This document shows positions 15,705 to 24,751 of a stretch of DNA of 64,000 nt, one piece after another. The stretch spans positions 56,622 to 120,621 of the forward strand of contig JAKFVA010000003.1 of NCBI GenBank assembly GCA_021732385.1, read 5' to 3'. A program made the translations under genes and the position numbers. The stretch is from Burkholderiales bacterium (GTDB taxonomy: Bacteria; Pseudomonadota; Gammaproteobacteria; Burkholderiales; Burkholderiaceae_C). Numbering within the stretch: position 1 is the first letter of the stretch; each line of letters opens with the position of its first letter. Below the pieces are notes generated by a model. That model had not been told where the DNA came from. It was given only the letters and a program-made list of their open reading frames with translations, and searched no databases.

Positions 15705-18700
15705 ATGACCATTCTCGAATCCGACATCAAACTGCTGGCCAGCCAGCGCCTGGCCGACACGCCAGACGGCGGTGGCCGCATGACCGGCATCGTGGTGCAA
15801 GACGGCGTTGACAACAACCTGTTTGACGATGTGTCCAGCCTTGATCGGGTGTATGGCAACGACAGCTTGCGCAAGTTTTTTGCCGCTGTACTCACCAACG
15901 ACACCGAGCGCTACCTGGGGGCGCGCGTCATCATCGACCGTGGCCCCACAGACCCCAATGTCAGCGCCAACATCTTCGCCACCAATAGCAGCTTTGACGT
16001 TCGTACGAACGCGGCAAATCGGCTGGAAAGCTACCTCATAGGCGGCAGCCGCTGGGCCGGTTTTTTGCTCGACAACCACGTCACCAACCAGCGCAGCATC
16101 CAGATTTTTCAACGGCCGGAGGTCAGCCCGCCCGTGCCCGGCGAAACGCTTTATCTGGTCTGGCGTGAAGGCCTGGTCGATGAGCGCGCACAGTATGTGC
16201 GCGTGACGCGGGTGCAAAGTGAAATCCGCACGTACAGCCGCATCATCAACACTTCCAATGGCAGCACGTACCAGGCACAGGTGGTTACTTGCGATCTCAG
16301 CGATGCCCTGCGCTACGACTTTCCGGGCACTGAGGCCAATGAGTTTTTTATTGTCAATGCCCAGCAAACCGCGCTCAAGAGCACGGTGGTGGCCGACGCA
16401 GGCAGCTACGCCGGTATTTCGCCCCTGGCCGAAGCCGCTGGTATTGGCGACACCCAGATCCGCGTGGCCAGCATTTACAGCCAAATCGTGCCCGCCAGCC
16501 GAACCGAGGTATCCACGCTTGACCAAATGCCTGCCGCCAGCAGCTTGGTCACCCTGGCCACGGCCCCGCGTCTGGTGCAAGTGCCTGTGGCAGGCCACAC
16601 CTACCGCATCAAAATCGGCACCACAAACCGGGGCTACAACTACGTTTACCTCATGCGCCCGCTGCCCGCGCCCGGTACAGTGGTGGTTAGCTACCGCGCC
16701 CTGGGCCGCTGGTACACACTCAACGACAACGGCGACGGCACGCTTTCAGGCAGCGGCACCGGTACCGTCAACTACGCCACCGGCAGCATCAGTGTCACGC
16801 TGCTGGCCTTCCCCGACGCAAGTTCTTCCGTCATCTTCGCTTGGGCCGAAGTGAGTAACTTCACCAGCAGGGCAGGGCAGGCAGGTTTCAGGGCACCAGA
16901 ATTCGTCTTTCAGTTGGCTAGCGCAGCATCGCCAGGCGGCGTGCAAATTGAGTGGCTGTCCAACAATGTGCTGCGCGCCGTGACAGACAACAGCCTGGGC
17001 GCATTCACTGGTGCAGATATGGCCGGTGAAGTCAACTACCGCACCGGTAGGCTGTCGCTTCGCCCGCTGGCCATGATCGACCCAGGCGGGCAATTTATCG
17101 TCAACTGGATGGCACCCAACCCCGGGATGCCGGTCACTGAAATTTTCATGCCCTCGGTCAACAGCATGGGCATTGCAGAAATCAGCCTTGCGCAAAACCC
17201 GCTGCCTGGCTCCGTATCGGTCAAGTGGACCACCTCAAGCCAGTCCACCGCCACAGGCGGCGCCTACATAGCCGAAACAGACACCACCAGAGGCGGCAAT
17301 CGCCGCGTTGCCACCCAGCAGTTCGCAGCCAGCTATTTCACGCAAATCGGTGTAACTTCTGGCCCTGGCCTAATGCCCTCGTACTTGACTGGCTCCGGTG
17401 GCATTTCAGTTTATGCACCCAGCTCGGGCAGCGGAGCCTTTTCCAATGTTTTCGCGGTGGCCAGCGAGTCCGATTCAACCGGCAGTTCGCTCTCGCTAAT
17501 CACTGTGCGCAATGACCTGGTGGGCAAACAGGTCGTCTACGAAATAAACGACAACGGCACCGGCAGCTTTTTTGGCATGCGTGGCACTGTCACCTACGCA
17601 GCAGGCCTGATTAGCCTGCGTCTGTTGGACGCGCAGGCCAGCGCCAACGGCTATGCCCAAGACTATGAAGATGCCGATACCTTCAATTCGCTCAACGGCC
17701 TGGTACAAGGCAGCCTGAGCGGCCCAGTCAGCACAAATGGCGGCGGTGGCAGCAGCGCCAATAACGGTGGTTTGGCTGTCAGCGCATCGGTGTTGCAGTC
17801 GGTCTCATTGGGTACTTCGGTAGCCGTCACCTACCAGGCCGCGTCCGAAACAGCCGACACGATGAGCATGTCTTTCACGCCGCCCGCAGTCTCCATTGAC
17901 TTGTGCCCCTACACCACCGATCAGGTGGTTCCCGGCTCGGTGCAATTCGTCTGGATGGGCTCTACCTACACCGATTTTGAGGGCGCGCTGTACCGCAACC
18001 GCACCAGCAGCAGCCCCGGCATTGAAAGCGGCGCATTGGACTATTCAAGCGGGCTTGCCGTGCTCAATGATTACGTGGTGGCGGGCCCCGCTACCAGCTT
18101 CACCCTTAGCAGCCTGTTCACGCGCCGAAGCAACTACCGAACCAGCCAGATTTTTGGCCGCACCGCTGCCGCGCCTGTCAAGCCCAGTGGTTTCATCTTG
18201 AGCGTCACCGACGTAGAGGGGGAGCAACTGATTGCCAGCGCGGAAATTGACGGGGAGATCACCGGCCCGCACATGATCGGCCGCATCGACTACGAATCCG
18301 GCGTTTTTGAGCTGCTATTTGGAGACTACCTGCTGGACTCCGCATTGAGCGATGCCGACAAAGCCGAGTGGTGGTATGACGATGCCAATGTCGAGAGCAA
18401 CGGCAAGGTATTCCGGCCCTGGCCAGTCTTCCCGGCCACGCTGCGCTACAACCTGGTGAGCTATTTCTACCTCCCGCTGGACGCCAGCATTCTCGGGCTC
18501 GACCCGGTACGCCTGCCGCAAGACGGCCGCGTCCCGATTTTCCGCGCAGGCCGCGTGGTGGTGGTGCACAACACCGAATCGCTGGCACCGCAAATGGTCA
18601 GCAATGCCCAAACGGTCGATGTAGGCCGCGAGCGTCTGGCGCGCTTGCGCGTCTTGGGAAGCAATGGCAGTCTCATTACCACCGGCTACAGCGCTGACCT

Positions 18701-19337
18701 CGACTTGGGCACCGTCACATTTACCAATGTGGCGGGCTACAGCCAGCCCGTCACCATTGAGCACCGGATCGAAGACGAGGCAGTGTGCAGCGAGGCCCAA
18801 ATTGGCGGCGAAATGACTTTGCTGCGCCAGCTCACCCATGAATTTCCAGCCGGGCAAACCTACGTCAGTAGCGCTTTGCTGGCAGGCACGCTGCAATCGA
18901 GTGCCACTGAGAGCTTTAGCCAGCAGACCTGGACAAACGTGTGGTCAGACACTCGCATCGGCAACACGATTACGGCTCAATACAACCAGGCCATTTTTCC
19001 GATTGATGTGAGCAACTTGGGCGCAATTTCTGAGCGCTGGGCCTGCATCTTCATCAACAGCACTACGTTCCGGGTCATTGGTGAGGAAAGTGGTGAGATT
19101 TTGCAGGGCAGCATCAACACCAGCACAGCGCCTATCAACCCGGCAACCAACGCGCCGTATTGGACGATCAGCGAGCTCGGCTGGGGCACAGGTTGGTCGG
19201 CCGGCAATGTGCTGCGCTTTAACACGCGCGGAGCGAACTTTCCAGTATGGGTGGTTCGCACCGTTTTGCAAGGCCCAGCAGGCGCGCCCGGCAGCGACCA
19301 ACTCACTTTAAGCATCCGTGGCGATGTGAACGTCTAA
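15705..19337 (+). CDS. Large phage tail-tip protein with internal beta repeats (1210 residues)
   Basis: This 1210-residue protein starts MTILESDIKLLASQRLADTP. The first 200 residues resemble virion proteins of B3-like phages in general style (DNDSLRKFF-like, ERYLGARVIIDRGPTDPNVS). From about residue 340 on, a unit G-x-(V/I/L)-x-Y-x-(T/S/A)-G recurs at about residues 353 (GTVNYATG), 441 (GEVNYRTG), 627 (GTVTYAAG), 776 (GALDYSSG) and 859 (GRIDYESG), often preceded by DNGxG-like turns. This implies serial beta domains. It is probably a central tip or fibre protein; I cannot name a family. Confidence 0.65.
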   Translation: MTILESDIKLLASQRLADTPDGGGRMTGIVVQDGVDNNLFDDVSSLDRVYGNDSLRKFFAAVLTNDTERYLGARVIIDRGPTDPNVSANIFATNSSFDVRTNAANRLESYLIGGSRWAGFLLDNHVTNQRSIQIFQRPEVSPPVPGETLYLVWREGLVDERAQYVRVTRVQSEIRTYSRIINTSNGSTYQAQVVTCDLSDALRYDFPGTEANEFFIVNAQQTALKSTVVADAGSYAGISPLAEAAGIGDTQIRVASIYSQIVPASRTEVSTLDQMPAASSLVTLATAPRLVQVPVAGHTYRIKIGTTNRGYNYVYLMRPLPAPGTVVVSYRALGRWYTLNDNGDGTLSGSGTGTVNYATGSISVTLLAFPDASSSVIFAWAEVSNFTSRAGQAGFRAPEFVFQLASAASPGGVQIEWLSNNVLRAVTDNSLGAFTGADMAGEVNYRTGRLSLRPLAMIDPGGQFIVNWMAPNPGMPVTEIFMPSVNSMGIAEISLAQNPLPGSVSVKWTTSSQSTATGGAYIAETDTTRGGNRRVATQQFAASYFTQIGVTSGPGLMPSYLTGSGGISVYAPSSGSGAFSNVFAVASESDSTGSSLSLITVRNDLVGKQVVYEINDNGTGSFFGMRGTVTYAAGLISLRLLDAQASANGYAQDYEDADTFNSLNGLVQGSLSGPVSTNGGGGSSANNGGLAVSASVLQSVSLGTSVAVTYQAASETADTMSMSFTPPAVSIDLCPYTTDQVVPGSVQFVWMGSTYTDFEGALYRNRTSSSPGIESGALDYSSGLAVLNDYVVAGPATSFTLSSLFTRRSNYRTSQIFGRTAAAPVKPSGFILSVTDVEGEQLIASAEIDGEITGPHMIGRIDYESGVFELLFGDYLLDSALSDADKAEWWYDDANVESNGKVFRPWPVFPATLRYNLVSYFYLPLDASILGLDPVRLPQDGRVPIFRAGRVVVVHNTESLAPQMVSNAQTVDVGRERLARLRVLGSNGSLITTGYSADLDLGTVTFTNVAGYSQPVTIEHRIEDEAVCSEAQIGGEMTLLRQLTHEFPAGQTYVSSALLAGTLQSSATESFSQQTWTNVWSDTRIGNTITAQYNQAIFPIDVSNLGAISERWACIFINSTTFRVIGEESGEILQGSINTSTAPINPATNAPYWTISELGWGTGWSAGNVLRFNTRGANFPVWVVRTVLQGPAGAPGSDQLTLSIRGDVNV

Positions 19338-19356
19338 ATTCAACACAGGAACCAGT

Positions 19357-20637
19357 ATGAGCACCAGCGTCAAATACTTCACCTCCGGCATGGGCGGCGC
19401 GCCCGTGCTCAGCAACAACTGGGGCGACATGATCGGCCTGCTCGATGCCTGCCTGGTTACTGGTTTTGCCGCCCGCGTCGTGGCCAGCCTTACCAGTGCA
19501 GCGGGCATTGCCACCGCAACCATCAGCGCTGGCCACACGTATTTGGTTGACCAAATTATTGAGGTTGCAGGCTGCAATGAAGCCGCCTACAACGGCCAGT
19601 TCCGCGTGCTCAGCGCCACCACCAACCAGTTCACTTATGCCATTGCAGGCAGCCCAGCGAGCCCGGCCACCACAGCCACCAGCATTAGCGCCAGAGTAGC
19701 AGCCCTTGGTTTTGAAAAGGTATTCACTGGCACTAATAAGGCGGTTTACCGCAGCCTGAATATGGCCAGCAACCGCCCTTATTTGAGGGTGGACAACAGC
19801 CTCGACCCCAACTACAACACAACCTATGCAAAGTTTGCCAAGGTCACTATGGCCGAGGCCATGACAGACATTGACACCTTTGTCCAAGGCGCAGGACGCG
19901 CGCCTTTTGACCCCACCAATCCCTCTTTTAATGAGGGCAGCAGCGGAAGCGGCGCGAGCGCGGTGGTGGGCTGGCACAAGTGGTACCACGCGCGCGGGGG
20001 TAACAGCGATACAGCAGGCGATGGCGGTAGCGGCGCTCGCACCTGGGTGTTGATAGGCGACGACCGGGGCTTTTACCTGGGCACCAATTTTAATTTGTCC
20101 GGCACCTACTTCAGCCGCACGGTGTACAGCTTTACGGATTTTGAGAGCTATAAAACCGCTGACAGCTACAACACAATTCTGACCGCTACCGACTTTCGCG
20201 CCGGCGCCAACTCGACCCTATTCAACGTTGCCGACTTCAACAGCAACTTTACCTACTCCAACGAGCCAATCGGCAAGCTGCTGATGCGCAACTACACGCA
20301 GCTTGGCAACCCTATTCGCGCCGGATTTTTTGCCCTGCAAACGCATAATGCGCAGAATGTGAGCGGGCGCATTGATTCCATCACTTTCCCCAACGGCCCT
20401 AATTTCAGCCTGCTGCTGCACCCCACTTACATCCGCGAGGAGCTCGGGGCTCATATTCGCGGCGTCATGCCAGGGCTCATGTGGGTGCATCACAGCGGCT
20501 CACCATATTCAGACCTAACCGTGGTGGACAACGTGGCGGGCTGGCCAGGGCGCAAGTTTCTGATAGTCGCCGTCAGTTATTCAAGCGAGGGCAATACGGC
20601 CCGAATCGCCTTTGACATTACCGGCCCCTGGAGGTAA
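19357..20637 (+). CDS. Phage tail-region protein, unknown (426 residues)
   Basis: This protein starts MSTSVKYFTSGMGGAPVLSN then NWGDMIGLLDACLVTGFA. I recall this entry from phage proteins of unknown function encoded near tail hubs. YLVDQIIEVAGCNEAAYNGQ and FRVLSATTNQFTYAIAG follow. A middle region WHKWYHARGGNSDTAGDGGS ends in a C-terminal part with tight beta structure. AACACAGGAACC precedes the ATG. Position between the large repeat protein and hub suggests a tip component. Confidence 0.6.
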   Translation: MSTSVKYFTSGMGGAPVLSNNWGDMIGLLDACLVTGFAARVVASLTSAAGIATATISAGHTYLVDQIIEVAGCNEAAYNGQFRVLSATTNQFTYAIAGSPASPATTATSISARVAALGFEKVFTGTNKAVYRSLNMASNRPYLRVDNSLDPNYNTTYAKFAKVTMAEAMTDIDTFVQGAGRAPFDPTNPSFNEGSSGSGASAVVGWHKWYHARGGNSDTAGDGGSGARTWVLIGDDRGFYLGTNFNLSGTYFSRTVYSFTDFESYKTADSYNTILTATDFRAGANSTLFNVADFNSNFTYSNEPIGKLLMRNYTQLGNPIRAGFFALQTHNAQNVSGRIDSITFPNGPNFSLLLHPTYIREELGAHIRGVMPGLMWVHHSGSPYSDLTVVDNVAGWPGRKFLIVAVSYSSEGNTARIAFDITGPWR

Positions 20638-20640
20638 GGA

Positions 20641-21024
20641 GTGACCTCTGACGTGCATGCATTTGCCCACGCGCTGGCCACTCGCAACCTAAATGCGCTG
20701 GCGCTACAGCCCGGCCCGCTGCCGAGTCGGCGCTGGCCTGATGCGCTAGCCCCAGCCAATTTGCACCAGCGCGGCGGCTATGGCCCCGGCTATATCGCGG
20801 GTACTGTCAAAGTGCTGACAGCCCCGGTGGCGCGGCGCGTTGCCCTGTTTGATCAGCGCAGCTTGCTGCTGCTGCAAACAACAATGAGCGCAGCTGATGG
20901 CGCTTACCGCTTCAATAATTTGCAATTGGGCCGCAACTTTTTAGCGGTGGCACTAGATGACGCTAACAACACCGTCGTCTACAACGCCGCCGTGGCCGAC
21001 CTGGTGCAGGCAGGCATCGCATGA
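20641..21024 (+). CDS. Small phage tail protein with carboxypeptidase-regulatory-like fold
   Basis: This 127-residue protein starts at GTG 20641 behind GGTAAGGA. The second half GYIAGTVKVLTAPVARRVAL, DGAYRFNNLQLGRNFLAVAL and ALDDANNTVVYNA is a compact beta-sandwich pattern like carboxypeptidase regulatory or SpaA-type domains. Such domains occur in tail-tip proteins as surface-binding or spacer modules. Its stop overlaps the next ATG. Confidence 0.55.
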   Translation: MTSDVHAFAHALATRNLNALALQPGPLPSRRWPDALAPANLHQRGGYGPGYIAGTVKVLTAPVARRVALFDQRSLLLLQTTMSAADGAYRFNNLQLGRNFLAVALDDANNTVVYNAAVADLVQAGIA

Positions 21025-21434
21025 TTGAGATTGCCGCTGCCGCTGGCGAGGCCATGATGCAAGGCCTGCTGGAGCGGCTGGACAGCCATGCCAGCGCGGC
21101 CACCTGCGCGCTCTACCAAGGAACGCGCCCGCCCGCAGGCCAAGACCCCGCCAGCCCCACCGACTTGCTGGCCACTCTAGTGCTGGCCAAGCCCAGCGGC
21201 AGCGTGAACAGCAGCGGGACTTTCACGCTGGCCACCAGCGCCGATGGCCAGCTTGTGCGCAGCGGTGCACCCACCTGGGCCAGGCTGCGAACGGGCAACG
21301 GCAGTTTTGTGCTCGACTGCGATGCCCGCCTGCTAGCCGATGCCGAAACGGGCCAAGAGATTGTGATTGCCGCCACCGCCTTACTAGCAGGTGCTTTTGT
21401 TCGCCTGGGCAGCGGCACTTTCACCGTCATGTAG
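21021..21434 (+). CDS. Small phage tail-tip protein, unknown
   Basis: This 137-residue protein starts MIEIAAAAGEAMMQGLLERL and passes through TCALYQGTRPPAGQDPASPT, ATLVLAKPSGSVNSSGTFTL and ARLRTGNGSFVLDCDARLLA. A C-terminal FVRLGSGTFTVM closes the beta structure. Comparable short proteins precede the hub gene in other non-contractile Mu relatives. Function is not known. Its ATG overlaps the previous stop as ATGA. Confidence 0.55.
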   Translation: MIEIAAAAGEAMMQGLLERLDSHASAATCALYQGTRPPAGQDPASPTDLLATLVLAKPSGSVNSSGTFTLATSADGQLVRSGAPTWARLRTGNGSFVLDCDARLLADAETGQEIVIAATALLAGAFVRLGSGTFTVM

Positions 21435-21447
21435 CGTAGGCGCAGCC

Positions 21448-23424
21448 ATGCTCTACACGCCGCCCGCCCACAACGCGGCTGACTTGGTCTTTAACGACCT
21501 GGTCACTGGCCCCGGCCATGCAGCAGTCAACCTGGTATTCGGTGGCACACCCAGCGGCCCGCCCGCCGACGTAGCCACGCTCACCGGCATGCTGCGCCTG
21601 GGCGGCGCAATCGGGTTGGGCGAGGTACATGTGGCGCAGGCCAGCGGCAGCCTCGGCTTGCAAGCGGCCCTGGCCGCCAGCTATGACAACGCCGTGTTTC
21701 GCGGGGCCGCGCCGCGCTATGCTGAACACTGGGATGGCGCTGCCAATACCCAGGCCCATGCCGCAGGTAGCGCATGGAACAGCGCCCAGCCCCAGCCCTT
21801 GCACCGCGCTGCGCCTTGGCAAGATGGCCAGGCCGCTCAAGCCACTTCTGGATCGGCATGGCAAGCCGCCAAGCCAATGCCTATTCAAGCCGCTGCGGCT
21901 TGGGACTTACCGTCACCTACCCCAGCGCGCACTCTCAGCGCAGGCAGCGTTTGGGATGCGGCTGCCCCCATCTTTATCCGCCGGGCAACACCTTGGGAAA
22001 CGGCTGCCCCCACAAGCCGCACTGCATACACCCGCTACCGCTACGCCACGCCAAGCAATCGCTACCAGCGCACACCCTGGCACACGCTGGCCCAGGCGCT
22101 AACGCGCAGCACCAGAGGCCGCTTTAACGACCGCGGCAAGCCGCTTCCAAAACGCGCGGGCTTGGTATGGGGCTCGGGGCTGTCATTTAGCAGCTTGGGC
22201 GGGCCATTTGCGCCCTTCATGCCTCCCACGCCACCTGCGCCAGTCGTTCGGGTGGACTTGGTCTTTTGCCAAGCCATTGCCAGCAACAGCGCGGGCGCTT
22301 TTTTCCGCACCGATCGGCTGACCCATGCCGCCGTGCTGCTGGCGCTTGGCGTTGACCCGTGCTTTGGCCTGCTCCCCGATTCCCTGTTTTACATCTTGCC
22401 TGCGAGGTTTTACATGACCACTCACAACCTGTTTGCCCGCCGCCTGCCCGACATGGCTGTGGTGCCGATCTACGACCTTACCTTGAGCGCCGACGCCGGC
22501 AGCTTTGCATGGAGCTTTTCAGCAAGCGGCCCTGAAAGCTTGTTCGTCCAACTTGCCCCTGTTGGCACCGGCGCGGCGCTGCCCCAGCAGATCCAAATCA
22601 CGCTCGACGGCATGACCTGGGTTTTCCTTGTTGAGAGCCTGAAACGCGACCACCGCTTTGGCCAGCGCCGCATCAGCATCAGTGGGCGCAGCGTCACGGC
22701 GCTGGTTGGATCGCCATGGGCCCGAGAGGAAGCATTCAACGCAGCGACCGATGCCAATGCCCAGCAATTGGCCGTGCAGGCCCTCGACCTGTCAGGCGTA
22801 GCCCTGGACTGGGGCATCACCGACTGGCTGGTGCCAGGCGGCGCGTGGAGCACCCAGGGCACGCGCCTGGCCGCTGTGCAGGCCATTGCCGAGGCCGCCG
22901 GCGGTTATTTGCAGAGCCACCGCAGCCAGGCCAGCCTGCTGGTGCGCCACCCTTACCCGCCGCGCCCCAGCGGCGACTCTGGCGGGCCGTGGAACTGGGG
23001 CCTGGGAAGCGCTGACGTTGAGCTCGCCCCTGACTCCATCATCACCAGCGCCATCGAGCGCCGCGATGGGCCCGACATCAACGCCGTCTATGTCAGCGGC
23101 ACCACGCAGGGCGTGCTGGCGCTGGTCAAGCGCGCAGGCAGCGCAGGCAACAAGTTGGCCCTGCTGCAAACCGATCCGCTCATTACAGCCCCAGAAGCCG
23201 CACGCCAGCGCGGCCTGGCCTCCCTGGGAAAAGCCGGGCCAGGCTATAGCGTCAGCATTGAACTGCCCATCCTGACCGGCGAAGGCCAGCCCGGCGTGTT
23301 CGACGTCGGCAACCTGGTTCAAATTAACGAATCAACGCCATGGCGCGGCAGCGTCCGCGGCGTCTCTGTCAGCGCCAGCATGCCCGCCGCCCGCCAGACC
23401 CTGACCATTGAAAGGCACCTATGA
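21448..23424 (+). CDS. Phage tail hub / tip protein
   Basis: This 658-residue protein starts at ATG 21448 (MLYTPPAHNAADLVFNDLVT). The first 260 residues are low-complexity, with repeated W-x-x-(A/G)-x-P and ATPW patterns (AWNSAQPQPLHRAAPW, VWDAAAPIFIRRATPW). The C-terminal 350 residues look like a hub: YDLTLSADAGSFAWSFSASG, RISISGRSVTALVGSPWARE, LAAVQAIAEAAGGYLQSHRS and GVFDVGNLVQINESTPWRG. This resembles gpD/gp44-type hub folds in a linear-tail phage. Its stop overlaps the next start. Confidence 0.7.
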   Translation: MLYTPPAHNAADLVFNDLVTGPGHAAVNLVFGGTPSGPPADVATLTGMLRLGGAIGLGEVHVAQASGSLGLQAALAASYDNAVFRGAAPRYAEHWDGAANTQAHAAGSAWNSAQPQPLHRAAPWQDGQAAQATSGSAWQAAKPMPIQAAAAWDLPSPTPARTLSAGSVWDAAAPIFIRRATPWETAAPTSRTAYTRYRYATPSNRYQRTPWHTLAQALTRSTRGRFNDRGKPLPKRAGLVWGSGLSFSSLGGPFAPFMPPTPPAPVVRVDLVFCQAIASNSAGAFFRTDRLTHAAVLLALGVDPCFGLLPDSLFYILPARFYMTTHNLFARRLPDMAVVPIYDLTLSADAGSFAWSFSASGPESLFVQLAPVGTGAALPQQIQITLDGMTWVFLVESLKRDHRFGQRRISISGRSVTALVGSPWAREEAFNAATDANAQQLAVQALDLSGVALDWGITDWLVPGGAWSTQGTRLAAVQAIAEAAGGYLQSHRSQASLLVRHPYPPRPSGDSGGPWNWGLGSADVELAPDSIITSAIERRDGPDINAVYVSGTTQGVLALVKRAGSAGNKLALLQTDPLITAPEAARQRGLASLGKAGPGYSVSIELPILTGEGQPGVFDVGNLVQINESTPWRGSVRGVSVSASMPAARQTLTIERHL

Positions 23425-23654
23425 GCACCAACCTTTTTCGCGCGCTTCGCGAGCTGCTGCCCCAGTCCCCGCTGCTGGTGGCCACAGTCATCAGCGTGCA
23501 GCCAACCGAAGGCACCAGCATCGTTGAATACCCTGGCAGCAGCCAGCAAACCGTGCGCGGCACTGAAGTGGCCGCAGGTAGCCAGGTGTTTGTGCGCAGC
23601 GGCGTCATTGAAGGTCAGGCACCGGCACTAACGGCCATAACGATAGAGGTGTAG
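23421..23654 (+). CDS. Small phage tail-tip protein following the hub
   Basis: This 77-residue protein starts MSTNLFRALRELLPQSPLLV at an ATG overlapping the hub stop. It has VATVISVQPTEGTSIVEYPG and SQVFVRSGVIEGQAPALT, a small beta barrel with G-x-x-V-F-V-R. I associate it with the short protein that follows hub genes in B3-like phages, perhaps an OB-fold cap. It is the last structural gene before com. Confidence 0.65.
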   Translation: MSTNLFRALRELLPQSPLLVATVISVQPTEGTSIVEYPGSSQQTVRGTEVAAGSQVFVRSGVIEGQAPALTAITIEV

Positions 23655-23750
23655 CACCACCAAAAAAGACGGGCGACCTGCATGGCTGCGCGAACAGCCC
23701 TGCAAGCCCCCACCAGCAGAACGAGCCTGCAAGTCGGCGAAGACCCGCCA

Positions 23751-23762
23751 CTGTGTACACAG
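23751..23762. promoter_or_regulatory. Perfect 12-bp palindrome upstream of com
   Basis: CTGTGTACACAG lies 50-61 bases before the com start in the 157-base leader 23655-23811. It could be a binding site for a phage or host regulator of the modification genes. No protein can be assigned. Confidence 0.4.
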
Positions 23763-23782
23763 CGGGGCTAGCCTACCAGATG

Positions 23783-23801
23783 TTTCCTCGCAGGAAAGAG
23801 G
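23783..23801 (+). promoter_or_regulatory. com leader hairpin overlapping its ribosome site
   Basis: TTTCCT (23783-23788) and AGGAAA (23792-23797) form a perfect 6-bp stem with loop CGC. The 3' arm runs into AGGAAAGAGG, the only Shine-Dalgarno candidate for the com ATG at 23812. Structure here could limit com translation, which is inference. Confidence 0.45.
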
Positions 23802-23811
23802 CTTGCACGTC

Positions 23812-24033
23812 ATGAATGAGATTCGATGCGGCGCTTGCGCCCGTAAATTGGGTGAGGGACAATTCACCTTGCTGAGTATCAAGTGCCCGCGCTGCGGCAC
23901 GCTGAATCACTTGAGGGCCATGAGCCCCCTACCTGAGCGCCCTGGAGCGTCCAATCTTGGAGACAAAGATGGAAGCAACTCCTGGGGCCAAAAGCCCATT
24001 GGCATGGCTGGGCGGCAAAAGCCGCCTGGCTGA
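23812..24033 (+). CDS. com: Com-like zinc-finger translational regulator
   Basis: This 73-residue protein starts MNEIRCGACARKLGEGQF and carries two knuckles, CGAC at its start and CPRC before GTLNHLRA. That is the CxxC-CxxC zinc finger of Mu Com. In Mu, Com binds the com-mom mRNA and opens the ribosome site of the DNA-modification gene mom, whose start overlaps com. Here the next gene, an adenine methylase, overlaps com by 65 bases in another frame, so the same coupling is likely. ATG 23812 is chosen over the in-frame TTG at 23803 because of the position of the AGGAAAGAGG site. Confidence 0.8.
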   Translation: MNEIRCGACARKLGEGQFTLLSIKCPRCGTLNHLRAMSPLPERPGASNLGDKDGSNSWGQKPIGMAGRQKPPG

Positions 24034-24751
24034 CCGAATCATTGAGCGGATGCCAGAACACCTTACCTATGTAGAGGTGTTTGCGGGCGCGGCCTGGGTG
24101 CTTTTCAGGAAGCCGCCCAGCAAGGTCGAGGTCATCAATGACATTAACCGCGACTTAGTCACCTTGTACCGATGCGTGCAACACCACTTGCCGGAGCTGG
24201 TTAGCCAGTTCCGCTGGCTTTTACTCGCCCGCGACGAGTTCGACCGCTTCACTGCCACGCCGACCGAGTCTTTGACCGACATTCAGCGGTCGGCCCGCTT
24301 TTACTATTTGATGAAAACAGCCTTCGGTGCCAAGTTGACAGGCCAGACCTTTGGTGTCGCCGCTAGCGGCCCGCCACGCCTGAACTTGCTAAGAATTGAG
24401 GAAGACCTAAGCGCCGCCCACCTGCGCTTGGCACGCGTAGTCATTGAAAACCGCCCCTATGCTGAGGTACTTGCCCGCCTAGACAAACCCACCACTCTGT
24501 TTTATCTAGACCCACCGTATTGGGACTGCGAAACCGTTTATGGCAAAGGCATCTTCGAGCGGGCCGACTTTGCCGCCCTTGCGCGTCTTCTGGACAAGGT
24601 CAAAGGAAAGTTCATCTTGAGTCTCAATGACACGCCAGGCGTGCGCGAGGTCTTCGCCAATTTCAAGTTCGAAGACATCAAGACCCGCTACAGCGTCAGT
24701 GCAAACAAGAATATGCCGGTCGGCGAGGTACTGATCCGCAACTTCAACTGA
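23969..24751 (+). CDS. dam: DNA adenine methylase, D12 class (Dam-like)
   Basis: This 260-residue protein has motif I as VEVFAGAAWVLF (about residues 35-46) and motif IV as DPPYW (181-185), after the N-terminal SPLAWLGGKSRLADRI segment. These are the landmarks of the D12 class N6-adenine methyltransferases. ATG 23969 has GGAG six bases upstream and lies inside com. In Mu-like phages a methylase can occupy the place of mom and modify phage DNA against restriction. The target sequence cannot be read from here. It is the last prophage gene. Confidence 0.85.
   Translation: MEATPGAKSPLAWLGGKSRLADRIIERMPEHLTYVEVFAGAAWVLFRKPPSKVEVINDINRDLVTLYRCVQHHLPELVSQFRWLLLARDEFDRFTATPTESLTDIQRSARFYYLMKTAFGAKLTGQTFGVAASGPPRLNLLRIEEDLSAAHLRLARVVIENRPYAEVLARLDKPTTLFYLDPPYWDCETVYGKGIFERADFAALARLLDKVKGKFILSLNDTPGVREVFANFKFEDIKTRYSVSANKNMPVGEVLIRNFN

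Noticed and set aside
15543..16598. Minus-strand open frame of about 350 codons
   Set aside because: Antisense to the large repeat tail protein, with His/Gly/Ala-rich composition typical of a shadow frame.
23655..23811. Possible riboswitch before com
   Set aside because: Only short inverted repeats are visible and no known aptamer core (such as a cobalamin or glycine box) can be traced.
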